A stretch of 46,584 nt of DNA, from NCBI GenBank assembly GCA_021432605.1, contig MU271165.1:1-46584 (forward strand), given 5' to 3'. The first letter of the stretch is position 1. Every line of letters begins with the position of its first letter. This document shows, piece after piece, positions 11,363-21,780 of the stretch. This DNA is from Coniochaeta sp. PMI_546. Taxonomy: Eukaryota; Ascomycota; Sordariomycetes; Coniochaetales; Coniochaetaceae. A program made the translations under genes and the position numbers. The notes under the pieces are model-generated. The model worked only from the letters and a program-made list of their open reading frames with translations, was not told where the DNA came from and made no database searches.

Positions 11363-11728
11363 GATTGGCTGCAAGCGAGTCCTAGCACCAAGATCTAGAT
11401 CTAGGGTTAGGCAGCCTATGCTATAATTAGCTCACCAGCGCCGGAAAACCTAAAACCGGTGCCGGAATACCTTTACTGGTACAGACCTATCTATTTCCAA
11501 AGGTAGCGAGGTGCGGCTAGGACTCTGAGACTGAGACTAATAATAACAAGCAGAATACGACATTGATATGCTAGGCACTTTTGTCTAGCCGTTGGTCTAG
11601 AACTCGATTTTAATATTTCGAGGGTTTATATAAAGCGATCACCAACTTCATTAGTTGTTGGTCTAGTTACCGACTCATACCGCTAATGACAGCCGGGGTA
11701 GAGCTTGTTGCTAAAGTACAGCCTACGT

Positions 11729-11749
11729 GCCAACAGGTTGCCTGTTGGC
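11729..11749. repeat. 9-bp perfect inverted repeat, 3-base spacer
   Basis: GCCAACAGG-TTG-CCTGTTGGC lies about 340 bases upstream of the secreted-protein start. It could be a dimeric regulator site or a hairpin. The sequence alone does not decide. Confidence 0.6.
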
Positions 11750-11942
11750 ATGAAACCAATTTACATCCATGCGGCGTAATAATAGCAATCAATTCACCTT
11801 CCTAATTGAGGGTCAGGTATGATTATTTGATTTATCGGAGCAGGATGCTGAATAAAATATTTCGTACAACATTCACTTGGTCGTATATGAAGAGCTGCTT
11901 TATATACCCAGAAGTTAGAAACAGCAAAGGGAGCGCCTAAAA

Positions 11943-11951
11943 GTATAAATA
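11943..11951 (+). promoter_or_regulatory. TATA-like element of the secreted-protein gene
   Basis: GTATAAATA lies about 140 bases before the ATG at 12087, which leaves a plausible 5' leader of 90-110 bases. Confidence 0.4.
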
Positions 11952-12086
11952 TGGCCCTCATTCTCGTGGAAGCCGATGTAAAAGGACAGAGAAAGCATCA
12001 CGACTTATCATCATATCACTTGATCATATAAGCCAACGATAGCAGCACCCTAGTAAAAACGAAGACCATTTCTTCAGACGATCAGC

Positions 12087-12314
12087 ATGCAGTTCACCTA
12101 TATTTTACTCGGTGCGCTGGGCTTTGTGACATCTGTCAAAGCTTTGCCGGCGCAACAAGACGCGGATTCGGTTTCCCTTAGGAACAGAAATGTTTGCTGG
12201 TGCAACTGCGGGTCTAGGCCGAATGGATACTGTATCGTCGACAATAACGGTTGTGGACTGGAATGTGAGAGCACCGGTTCCCCTAAGAGGACGGTATACG
12301 ACGTCTACATTTAG
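12087..12314 (+). CDS. Small secreted cysteine-rich protein (75 aa)
   Basis: The product starts MQFTYILLGALGFVTSVKA, a clear signal peptide with probable cleavage after Ala19. The mature part has six Cys at 37, 39, 41, 49, 56 and 60 (CWCNC, then spaced Cys) within about 25 residues, followed by a short basic tail with KR near residue 68. Small size, signal peptide and even cysteine number are the usual features of secreted fungal peptides and effector candidates. The family is not recognised. It is the first intact gene inward of the transposon relic, has its own TATA-like box, and shows no RIP damage. An intron near the 3' end cannot be excluded. The function is unknown. Confidence 0.65.
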   Translation: MQFTYILLGALGFVTSVKALPAQQDADSVSLRNRNVCWCNCGSRPNGYCIVDNNGCGLECESTGSPKRTVYDVYI

Positions 12315-12851
12315 ATGTAGTCGTGTAAGTCCAACGGCTTCCCTCTCCTTTTATGGTAAGCTTGAGACTAACGGGCTTACGGTAAAGCGGATTTCGAGAG
12401 AGTTATGAGTTTTTGACGATGAGAAGTAGTATAGTTTAGGGAAAGGACCGATCTTATCGTTCGTTGTTAGGCCTATTTCTCTATGCTATTAGTGGCTGCT
12501 ATGGCTGAAGATATCGATCTAGGGTATTGAGACTAAGCATCAGGGGTAGACAGAGCACGCTTGCACCAACGATGTGGTAGAGTTACTCTTTAACGAGGTC
12601 AAAATTTGTCGCAAACACTCAACTTTCTTGGAGTTAGTGCGTCGGGCGTGATCGGCCAAATGTGTGGGGTATCGGCCCGCTGTGGCCCTGCTATCAATCC
12701 CCACTCTCACTTCGTAATCAGCTCGGTGTGGCAGATATTGAGCCCCAGGCGAGATACTCAAGAGCAGTATGGTGGGAGAGAAACTCGATTCTAGGATATT
12801 CAAGTTTCTACTAGGGGTTTTCGCCAAATAACTACGAGCATCATATTCGAC
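12315..12851. other. Intergenic, promoter side of the lyase gene
   Basis: Short open frames exist on both strands but none has a recognisable product or codon pattern. It probably holds the terminator of the secreted-protein gene and the promoter of the lyase gene. Confidence 0.5.
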
Positions 12852-13877
12852 ATGGCTGAAAACATGGGCTTATGTGTGTCGCCAGTGCAGAAACTGCGGG
12901 ACATGTTAGCAAGTGACAAAATCATTGTTGGCCCCGGTGTGTACGACGGTTTCACGGCTCGGATCGCACTAACTGTTGATTTTGACTGCTTGTATATGGT
13001 ATGTTAATTGGGGACGAACAGTACAAGAGACCTATCGCTGATTTGCTGAACGACAGACCGGCGCCGGAACCAGCATGTCGAGACTGGGCATGCCAGATTT
13101 GGGCATTGCTACACTCAACGACATGAGAGATCATGCAGCAATGATAGCAAGTCTGGATCGGTCTGTGCCTCTTATCGCTGACATGGACACGGGTTACGGA
13201 GGTGAGTCACCAGAGACACTGCTTGGGCGCAAGACTGACATGGCTCTGTAGGTCCATTGATGGTTGGCAGAGCTGTCGAGCAGTATATCCAAGCAGGGGT
13301 TGCCGGGTTCCACATCGAGGACCAGATCACGACCAAGAGATGCGGGCACCTGAGGAACAAGGAGCTTGCAAGTGAGGTCGAATGGTATTCACGCATACGA
13401 GCTGCTATCAACGCTCGAGCGAGAATGGGTCGAGACATAGTCATCATTGCACGGTCAGATGCGTTGCAGTCGCTCGGCTATGAGGCTGCTGTCGCGCGCC
13501 TCAAGGGAGCTCTGGCTCTCGGCGCTGATGTTGCCTTTCTCGAAGGCATTGAGTCCAAAGAGCAGGGACGGCGGGTCTGCGCCGATCTGGCACCCTCGCC
13601 GGTCCTGCTCAACATGGTTCAAGGTGGCGTGACGCCTCATTTCACAGTTCAGGAAGCTCGGAGTCACGGCTTCAAGGTAATCATTTACCCTGCCCTGGCC
13701 CTTGGCCCCGTATACACCAGCGTTTCCAATGCATACGAGCGTCTGAAGCAGACAGGAGATGTGGATACCAACACAGGCGGGCTGAGCCCCAAGGACATTT
13801 TTATGGTATGTGGCTTAACGGAGGCCATGGACTTTGACTCCGCTGCAGGCGGAGTGCTTTACAGAACCGGGGTATAG
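12852..13877 (+). CDS. Isocitrate lyase/PEP mutase superfamily lyase (305 aa)
   Basis: Exons are 12852-12998, 13057-13201 and 13252-13877, with introns of 58 and 50 nt. The TIM-barrel family is clear: GPGVYDG, TGAG after the first junction, DMDTGYG (Asp91 and Asp93 for Mg2+), IEDQ (119-122) and the catalytic loop KRCGH (126-130), followed by ARSDA. A Cys in KxCGH marks lyases (isocitrate, 2-methylisocitrate and 2,3-dimethylmalate lyase) rather than PEP mutase. The enzyme should cleave a 2-hydroxy dicarboxylate C-C bond to an oxoacid and a carboxylic acid; the substrate is not determined. Length fits the short members of the family (about 290-310 aa), not glyoxylate-cycle isocitrate lyase. It is convergent with the aconitase-like gene, 280 bases away. 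Confidence 0.9.
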
Positions 13878-14157
13878 GGTCTCACTAGAATTGCATTCAG
13901 AGTGTGATTATAATACGACTTGACAAGGGGCGCGTATTAATGTGCGGGCTGTCACGGGTCTAGCTTAGACCACTACCTATACACCTTACCGGGCCGTTCT
14001 TCTATTGCAGTCGTTCTCCTGTTTCATAAAATTGCCTCATCCTGGCGTGTATATTGTCTTTTTAAAACCGTATCACACCCTCAGAATGCTATCTAGAGCC
14101 GCACCTAGTTATACTCCTCGGGGGGAAAGATGTCGCGCAGCTAACGAAGTTGGTTTC

Positions 14158-16764
14158 TTACCACGCAAGCTTATCGCTATTCAACGGTCTTTCCATCGTC
14201 ACCTCCTTACAAGTTACCGGGCTACCCGTTAATGCCCTGAGCATATCCTTGCCCCATTTGCCAAACGCAGCACTCACTCCTCCTTGTTCCCAAAGCTGAA
14301 TTTCAAGCTGGGCAATGCTGAAGTCAAATACCCTGCCGCCCACGGTGATAGCTCGGCCATCAACGTCAATCTCGATACTTTCTCCGTCTGTGGCGAGTTT
14401 GTAGAACTCCTCGTCTTCCATGACAACACCCAACATGCCAAGGTTCGGTTGATTACGTGCGTAAATAAAGGCAAATGATCGAGCAATGACACACTGCACT
14501 CCAGCACCCTGTAAGGCAGTGACGGCATTCTCTCTGGAGGAGCCCACGCCAAAGGCCCTGCCGGCCACGACGATGTTTAGACCGTCTTCTTTAACACGCC
14601 GTCGAAAGTCGGGATGCGTGTGGTACAGACAATACCGTCCCATTTCTTCCGCAGACAAGTTTCCCACAAGGGCTTCGGCTGGTGCGAGAGCGTCTGTATC
14701 GATAAAGTCTCCTAGTGTGTGGACCTTGCCAGATATCTTTCTTGACCGAGCCGCCGGATTGGGAAGAGCTCGAGTACCATTTTGAAGCTGCGTTGGCGTT
14801 GCATTGTTGAATTCATCGGACATTACGCTTGCGACTTGACTGGCTGGCTCTACATAGCGCACCGTAGCCTTGAGCTGCACATCGTTTCCGCCTAATATGT
14901 CCTTCAGCCGAGCCATGTCAATGTCGTCCAAGAAGGATGCTGGATCAGTGATGGTCATGTCAAAACTGCTGGCAGCGACTGTGACGGCGGACGTGATGCT
15001 TCCAATAGCCCCTGGGATTTCGATCAGCGTCGTTCATCGAAGCCATACGAAGTTGAAACTGACCTGGGCCCATGCGGTTTTCAAAGTTCCTGTTCTGGCT
15101 GCTCAACCAAACTTCGCCCTTGCCAGCCTTGTCCGCAGACATACCTACGCAGTAGCTACAGCCTGGCACGCCGATATCAAATCCGGCTTGCCTGTAAATG
15201 TTTGCCAGACCTCTCTCCTCCAAATCATGCAGGATCGGGAGCGAGCCAGGAACCACCTTGCGTTTTCCACGCTCAATCGGCTGAAGACCTCTCTTCAACC
15301 CGACCTCCAAGACAAGTGCAGCAAGAACCAGGTCCTCGTAGGCGGTTGTGCAGGCCCCAATGAAGCATCCATCTAATTTTGTACCAGCGACCGTGCAAAC
15401 GGGGACAACGTCGTCTGGGTTTGGATAACGAGCAACAAAGGGCTCAACCATGTCAAGGTCGACAATGTAGGTCTCGGCGTATTTAGCATCTTCATCGGGG
15501 CGATAGTATAAAGCGTCCCTCTTGTGCCTCGGGTTTCTTCGGCGATTGATGAAATCGGCAGTAATGTCGTCAGGGACGCAAATTCCTGTCACGCCGCCAA
15601 ACTCCTGCTTGTGGTCAGATAAAAGCAAATGAAGGTCACCTGAGCCCAGACGCACCGTTGTCATGTTGCAAATTGCGAACCGAGCGTCGCATGAGAGGTA
15701 CCGCAGGCCTGGCCCCGTATATTCTACAATTCTTTCTGCAGCGACGGTGTTCCTCTTCAACTCCTTTAGGATATACAAGATGACATCCTTGCCTCCCAGT
15801 CCCATCTTTGGGTTATTGATGAAGCGGATCTCGACAATCTCGGGGACTTTGATCCATGTCTCGCCCGTTACCAGAGGTAGTGTGACATCAGCAACACCGA
15901 GTCCAATCGCCAAGCTAGAGACGCTCCCAGCGGAGCAGGTATGCGAGTCGGAGCCAACAATCAACATGCCGGGCTGTGCTCTCTCTCGGCAAAACTCGGT
16001 ATGCATAATCGTGTAGTTCATACCCTGGTAGTCCGTCAGCTTGAACACTCTTCTCGCTCTTTCGCTGGCTTCAACCAGTGGCTTGATCCTTGGGTGGTCC
16101 ATAACACGGGGATCTACTACGTGATCACCAGCGATCCAGAGCCTATCATTTCGAAAGATGCCAGGCTTCCCAAGTTTGTCATATGTACTCTCCATGCCGG
16201 CCCACGAGAGCTCAGAGGCAATGACCCAGTCGACGTCGAGGCGGATAACGTCTCCGGTCTTAACCTCGCCTTTGCGAGACGCATCGTGTGCGGCTAGAAT
16301 TTTCTCAGACACCGTCATGCCACGCCGGCTCGGTGGTCGAAATTCCAAAGCCGTTACAGGAGAAGAATGACGATCTTGATAATTCAGTGCCTCCAAGTAC
16401 GCCGAGACAAAGAACAGAACCTCGGAGCTTTGTTCTTCGCTGAGGCTCTCATCCAGGGAATATCCAAGTCCACCACAGTATGGGGCTGTGGTGCAGTGAA
16501 TCAAAGCCTCTTGCAAAGCCTCTGCTTCCCGGGAGATACGCTGCGCTTTTAAAATACGGGATACTTCTTCGACATCCTGTAAAATGCCGCCAGAAAGAAC
16601 AACGCCTAATGTACGTACAGTAAGTGTCTGAAAGATACGGAACAAAGTGGATGTGGTTGAAACACACTATACAGGTCGATGTCTCTGGTTTCTTTGAGCG
16701 TTGCCTTGAGCCTAGAAACAGATGAGGCAGTACCATTGGTGGAGTCGGTTATGTCAACTGCCAT
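14158..16764 (-). CDS. Aconitase/isopropylmalate-dehydratase-like hydro-lyase, single chain (about 830 aa)
   Basis: Exons are 16764-16668, 16605-15064 and 15011-14158. The 52-nt intron joins the catalytic part, ending FENRMGPG, to the swivel part. Residues 128 onward ([11 protein letters not shown]) form the 4Fe-4S domains: [17 protein letters not shown] (Cys451) and PGCSYC (Cys515, Cys518), so all three cluster ligands are kept. The swivel domain has [12 protein letters not shown] (about 701-708) and [11 protein letters not shown]. The large and small subunits of LeuCD-type enzymes are thus fused in one protein. Before residue 128 lies an unusual N-terminal region of about 127 aa that I do not recognise. 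The first exon and its 62-nt intron (16606-16667) are the least certain part. The expected reaction is reversible hydration of an unsaturated di- or tricarboxylate. It is a natural partner for the convergent lyase. Confidence 0.88.
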
Positions 16765-17231
16765 CCTTGAAAGCTGTAGTTATTGGCAGGCAGACTGTTA
16801 AGTTGATATTGCAGTCGTAAGAAGTCGTGGTCAACCAAATATGTAACAAATTGAGTTCTCCTTTTCAATGAGGTTGTGATAGGTCTTTACGACGTATGAT
16901 ACTTTACAACTTCACACTCGATTCAACCATCAATATTTACTAGTCGATATAAAATATCGCGTCCGTTAGAAGTCTGTCACAACACTGTATCATTGGACGA
17001 GTCATGGCTTCGGGTAGGGCCCACGCCTCGGTGAAATCGGCAAAGCCTTGGATACTTGCCCCATACTACGCTTAACAGAAAGGTCGAGGACCCTACAGCT
17101 CGCCGAACGAGGCCGGTTTGCAAGCTCGGCATCAAATGAGAATTCCGAGTCACTATCATCTGCTCAGTTAATTCAATTTCAACGTGTTTGGTCTAGGTGT
17201 TGACACTCCGCATCTATTGGTCTTCATTGGT
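16765..17231. other. Intergenic, upstream of the aconitase-like gene
   Basis: I see no gene. It is AT-rich around 16850-16970 and probably holds the promoter of the aconitase-like gene plus the 3' end of the next minus-strand ORF. Confidence 0.5.
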
Positions 17232-17891
17232 CTAATACACGGTTCCGAGTGGAGAAAAGAAGCTATCGAGCACATTCAATAGCCATCTAGCAAACTCATT
17301 ATACTCTCGCTCAGCCTTGATGTCCTGTTCAGAGCTAATGACCCCACTGTGACCACTTTGTCGTTTTGGAATAGGTCTTTCTGCACGCTGAAATTTAGGG
17401 TGCACATAGTAGCCGAACAACTCCAATTTCTCGTTGTCCGTCATGCGCAATCCGTTGATCATGTCGTGGGTTCCTAACACCGCCTTATTCGAAGAGTTAA
17501 CTGTCGCGGAAGTGCTATTCAGACTGTGTCCATCTCCGTTTGTCTGGCTTTGGCGCCGGGTCGACCCTCGCTCACAATAACAAGGTGCCCCGGAATGCCC
17601 CGCAACGCTTGGCGTATTAAATCCATTCAGAAGAACCGCAGGGTCTGTTTCAGAGTATCCCTCGTTTCTTTCAGTGAAGATGGCTGAGCATTCGAAGTTG
17701 TTTGCGATGGGATGCAAGGCGCATTCACTGCTCAAAAGTTGCTGGCATTCGATTGTATCATGTTCTGCCTCACGGCACCAGCTGCCAATAGCAGGTGAGC
17801 GCCCCTGGGTGAGCGTATTGAACAAATTGATATCCTGTACGTTCCACCTCTGCGTGTGCACAACAGTAACCATGCGTTGCGGCCACCCCAT
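17232..17891 (-). CDS. Hypothetical protein (219 aa)
   Basis: This is an uninterrupted minus-strand frame from MGWPQRMVTVVHTQR to SFFSPLGTVY. It is rich in Asn, Ser and Gly, has a few scattered Cys, a hydrophilic middle and a Trp/Phe-rich last helix (EFARWLLNVLDSFF). There is no signal peptide, membrane segment or known motif. The frame stays open upstream of the ATG for 16 codons, so a 5' exon is possible. A TATA-like run lies at about 17993-18010, roughly 100 bases upstream. I do not recognise the family; it could be a species-specific gene or the remnant of a larger one. Confidence 0.35.
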   Translation of the reverse strand: MGWPQRMVTVVHTQRWNVQDINLFNTLTQGRSPAIGSWCREAEHDTIECQQLLSSECALHPIANNFECSAIFTERNEGYSETDPAVLLNGFNTPSVAGHSGAPCYCERGSTRRQSQTNGDGHSLNSTSATVNSSNKAVLGTHDMINGLRMTDNEKLELFGYYVHPKFQRAERPIPKRQSGHSGVISSEQDIKAEREYNEFARWLLNVLDSFFSPLGTVY

Positions 17892-19017
17892 GCTGACTCT
17901 CTGTGCTTCAGGCCGCAGAAAACCCTGGCTAGGGACGAGTAGACGAAGACGATGAGACTAACAGCTCCCCATGGCTATGTCTTTGACCGCGGTTATAAAG
18001 TATATATAAAGCATTACTGGGAGAACTCCCAGTAGTTTCGTTGTGTTGTATGACATCCAACTCCTTCGAAGGAAAGTATAGCTTTCACACTCGACTCGAT
18101 CAAGTCCGTTGTGACTCCGACAAAGGTACTTCAAGTGGGTCGCTCGCTGGTGGGACAAGGGTCCACACAATCACACAATACTAGTAAGAAAATCTCGGCG
18201 GGATCGGCCAAACTGGCCGACCGTGGCCGACCGACGCTACCACAGTAGGTCCAACACTTCCTGGGTGTCAACTGCCTAGGCGAATCCAGTCGCATGCGCT
18301 GGAATTGTGGAGGGGAGAGATTATAGGGATCGCAATCAATTGCGTGTCGCAAGATCTTGATGTCAATGTCGCCAAGGTTGCCTCGTCCACCAGAACGTTT
18401 GGTTGACATGTACGTTGACTCATTCCTTACAGAATACCGCGATCTCATTAAGGCATGTGAAGAGCTGTTTTTGTTTCGAGATGTCTGGCATCAAAAGAAT
18501 TCTATCTTTCTATCACTAAGACATTAGGAATAAAGATTGATCTGGTTAGGTGATATGGCCCCTTGATAGAAGGACCATGCAAGGATAGGCAAGTTTGAGT
18601 TCATGAACCCTGGACCAACAATAAAACCACGATAGGTAAGCTAGTCAATGCACAATTCATATGGGCTAGTGCTGGATCAGGACTTGATTGCCTTGATGAG
18701 ATCTTTACACTATGTAAAGCCAATTCGAGTTTCACATATGCTGGAATTGAAATACGACTGAGATGCAGGGACAGAAAACACTGGCATCAATCTAAAAACG
18801 TGTCTGCACCTCTACGGCTGTTCCTGATTGCTTGTCACCCTGAGTAGGCTCGAGAAGCACGCGGGATATGTCTCTGTCTGATCAAACTTATTTTTCTCCA
18901 CGAAGGTAGTAAACTAATATTGAACTAGTATCGGGTGTCAAGTTACCTTCTGTAGCATGTATGTAACATATGGTGATATCAGTACACCACCAGATCTGAA
19001 TGGAGTCCCTGTCCTCT
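17892..19017. other. Intergenic region between hypothetical gene and MFS gene
   Basis: No supported gene. Open frames here (for example 18131-18448 minus) show no recognisable domain. A GGCCGACCG-type repeat (CTGGCCGACCGTGGCCGACC) lies at about 18214-18233. The 3' untranslated region of the transporter gene probably occupies the right end. Confidence 0.5.
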
Positions 19018-20860
19018 TCAGTATAGATAGCGATATGACGGATGATCATCACACAGCTCCTCCAAGGATTTGCTCTCATCAGGGTTTGTTTCCCCCCTTG
19101 ACTCCCATTCTGCTTCGATGATGTCCTTCTTTTGATTGTGGCGTTTCATAAGGTAGGTTAAAAGGATGAGGTTGCCGATAGTTAGGACAGTGAGGCCTAA
19201 GAGAACGCCATGACCTTTGAAGAAGCGAGGCGGCTTATCATAGATCTTGCTGACCATAACGCTGAAGGCTTGGCACAGGATCTGAGTAATCCATGTGGCA
19301 GAAGCCCTCTTTGTGTAGCCAGCATTGCTGCTAGGAATCCAACCCGATGCAATGACAACGCCGGGGTAGACGCCCAGTGTGACAAGACTACTGGCAAATA
19401 TACCAACTGCGGGGTTGGTCTGCGCCAGAAGGACAATAAAGCCTGTCAGGGCAATCCCAGAGACGATGAGCATAGGCACAGACCGCATCACAAATCGGTC
19501 TGCGAGTCGCGATACAACGAGCAGAGAAACAAATGCCACAGCATAGGGAATAATGGTGTAGAGCTGCGTGATCAGTGGCGAGAATCCGAATTCGTTGATG
19601 AAAGTGGGTAGAAATACGCTGGAATGACGACAAGTTAGATGCTGGATTGAGATGGTCGAAAGATCAGGTATTGGACTTACGAGAATCCAGTAAGAGCGGA
19701 TGCATGGGTTGCAGCAGCGACTGCAAGTAGCCAGACCTTTGGGTCTTTGAATGCGAGCTTCATCTGGAAGAACTGCACTTTGGACCCCATAACCTGGTGC
19801 GCTGTAAAGAGGACATCATCAGCCGTCATCTCATCCCGAGGATCCTTGATTCCACATACCTGCCTGCGATCTCAGCACAATGAGACGCCGTTCTTCGGGA
19901 TCACTGAACCAGAAGGAATGCTTCTTTCCGAGTTCCCTGTCAGGCATCTCCGGAAAGATGAGCCAGAGAACGATAGCCCATAGCATGGTCGCCGAGCCTT
20001 CAATGATGAACAGCCACTGCCATGCATGGCGGCCGCCTGAGCTCTCAAGGCTCCGTTGAATGCCGTACGAAATCAGACCTGCGAGAGCCCCGGCAAGAGG
20101 CGTGAACGCGAATACATAGCTTGTTCGCACCGACATTTCCTCGCGGCGGTACCAGAGAGACATGTATACGAACCCTGTCTGGAGTGTTGCCTCTCCTAAG
20201 CCGATAAAGAGTCGCAAAACCAAGACTTGAGCGTAGGTGGTGGCGTAGGCAGTGAGGATCGCACACATGCCGAATATGAGAGTTGCGCCCGCATAAACGC
20301 GGGGGGTTTGAAATACACGAATCAGGTAGAATGCAGGGCCTTCGAAGGCTGCGTAACCGATGACTGAATGGGAGGGTCTTGTTAGTCCTCAGTGATCCGC
20401 GGATAGTGAATCGTGGTGGGCTTACAGAAAATCAGAAGACAATTGAAAAACTGATCATTGCTCAAGGCAAGATCCTTCTGAAAACCCATAATACGAGCAT
20501 TGCCAATAGCGCCGCGATCCTATAAGTCGTGTGAGAAATTACCAAATCTAGTTGTTCTCTCAAGCAAGCTTATTCCCACAAATGCAGTGATCGCTTCTTC
20601 ACAAGGAGAGGGGGGGTTTTCTCGTTTCATACCAGATAGGCGAAGAAGTAAGATATGCCCAGCATAAATGGAACCAGAAAGTCTAGCTTTCGGACGAGTT
20701 TCTTCTCTGCAGCTGACTGTTCGGCATGAACAGATGTCGTCGTGCTCATGCCTTCCTCAATATGGACAGTCTCTGTGGGAGCCCAGGCCTTTTCGCCAGT
20801 GAGCTGTTGGGAGAAGCTCGCATCGGTGTTATGAACCATTGTGTTTGTATAGAGACACAA
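19018..20860 (-). CDS. MFS transporter, anion:cation symporter (Dal5-like) family (about 515 aa)
   Basis: Exons are 20860-20633, 20519-20426, 20363-19860, 19801-19681 and 19618-19018, with introns of 113, 62, 58 and 62 nt, all GT..AG. The product begins with a hydrophilic N-terminus and then LVRKLDFLVPFMLGISYFFAYL; the family signature DRGAIGNARIMG follows across the first junction. Further on are about twelve hydrophobic helices, WYRREEMSVRTSYVF in the centre and a charged C-terminal tail. In fungi this family imports organic anions and nitrogen compounds such as allantoate, ureidosuccinate, nicotinate and other vitamins. Start alternatives are Met codons at 20839 and about 20750. It shares a 0.9-kb promoter region with the divergent Sua5-like gene. 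The substrate cannot be read from sequence. Confidence 0.88.
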
Positions 20861-21780
20861 TATAAATGTGACAGGGAGCCAGTCATAGATTCATCAAATT
20901 CTTCGACACTGATGCTGACCTACATGTGTAAGGAGATATCAGGATATCGCTGGCTTTATGGAGACTCGGTGAGCATAGGCTAGGAGGTTGCAAACCCAGA
21001 CGCCGGACCGCAAGGGATCAAGCAAATCACCTGGTTTCCCAATTTTGGCGCTAGTCAGACGTATACGCTAGCAGTAGCCCCATCATGAACAGGCGCAAAA
21101 GGTACCTTGCTCTTGGTAACCAAAGAGCAGAGGTAGGGCGTATTTTCCCCACCCCGTCAAGACCAGCCTCATTTCACGTTGCTGAAAACCACTGCGAGTG
21201 AATCAACACCTTGTTCCAAAACTGTCGCACAATCTAGCTTAACGTAGCTACACAGTGCGGAACCCTTCTATCAGTACCATGTGAAATGATAGGTTGGGCT
21301 TGTGACAGCTAAGACAAACACCTCCTTTATACATTGTCCAATCGGCGTGAGTCGACAAGTTGGCCGACTACCCCGCGGGGAGACAAAATTTTCCCCATGG
21401 GGTAACATGGCTGAACCTTCCCCACAGGACGCCTGACGGCGGCCTTGAGCTTGCCCAACGTAACCATCGGCCTCATGCTGTCGGCCCCCGAGGTGACTGA
21501 CCGAGAAGCTCAGTGGACGAGGCGCATGAGGAATTACCGGACCATGATCATTGAGTAACGGCTTCATGGTGTACTTGTTCAGGCAAACTATTTACAGAGT
21601 ATCGCACCTGGTTTTACATCGGCCTGCATCTCCTTTAATACTGAAGAACTCACCGTCATTGCCAAACACTATTAATTTGCCAAACACTATTAATTTGCCA
21701 AACACTATTAATCAATAGTCTCTTGCCGGCCATCTGCATTCAACCACACGGAAACGCAAAACCTACATCAAATCAACAAG
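20861..21780. promoter_or_regulatory. Divergent promoter between MFS and Sua5-like genes
   Basis: Three CreA-type GTGGGG/GCGGGG sites occur on the minus or both strands: CCCCAC at 21147-21152 and 21420-21425, and the self-complementary CCCCGCGGGG at 21371-21380. CCCCATGGGG follows at 21393-21402. An imperfect inverted repeat (arms TGCTCTT/AAGAGCA around GGTAACC) lies at 21108-21129. Function is inferred from motif resemblance only. Confidence 0.35.
21661..21712. repeat. Three tandem 18-bp direct repeats
   Basis: The unit is GCCAAACACTATTAATTT, twice complete and a third time up to ATTAAT, ending 68 bases before the Sua5-like start codon. The position suggests promoter or 5'-leader DNA. Confidence 0.9.

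Larger units (their letters stand above)
11363..12086. other. Intergenic region before the secreted-protein gene
   Basis: I see no gene. There is a single telomere-like AGGGTTAGG at about 11403 and the promoter elements listed separately. Base composition is normal, with CA and TG present, unlike the sequence to the left. Confidence 0.6.

Noticed and set aside
11171-11374. Minus-strand open frame with a repeated LAPS/LHPV-type peptide
   Set aside because: It is only the 12-bp minisatellite read in a frame without stops; there is no start context, domain or neighbouring support.
12190-12408. Second open frame overlapping the small secreted protein
   Set aside because: It lacks a signal peptide and conserved features; the other frame has both a signal peptide and ordered cysteines.
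14486-16736. Several plus- and minus-strand open frames inside the aconitase-like gene
   Set aside because: They overlap a well-supported enzyme in another frame and show no motifs of their own.
19810-19855. Alternative coding reading of the third MFS intron (frame with DPRDEMTADD)
   Set aside because: It would need an intron of about 15 nt, too short for splicing; the 58-nt GT..AG intron joins the exons in the correct frame. The open intron frame may be coincidence.
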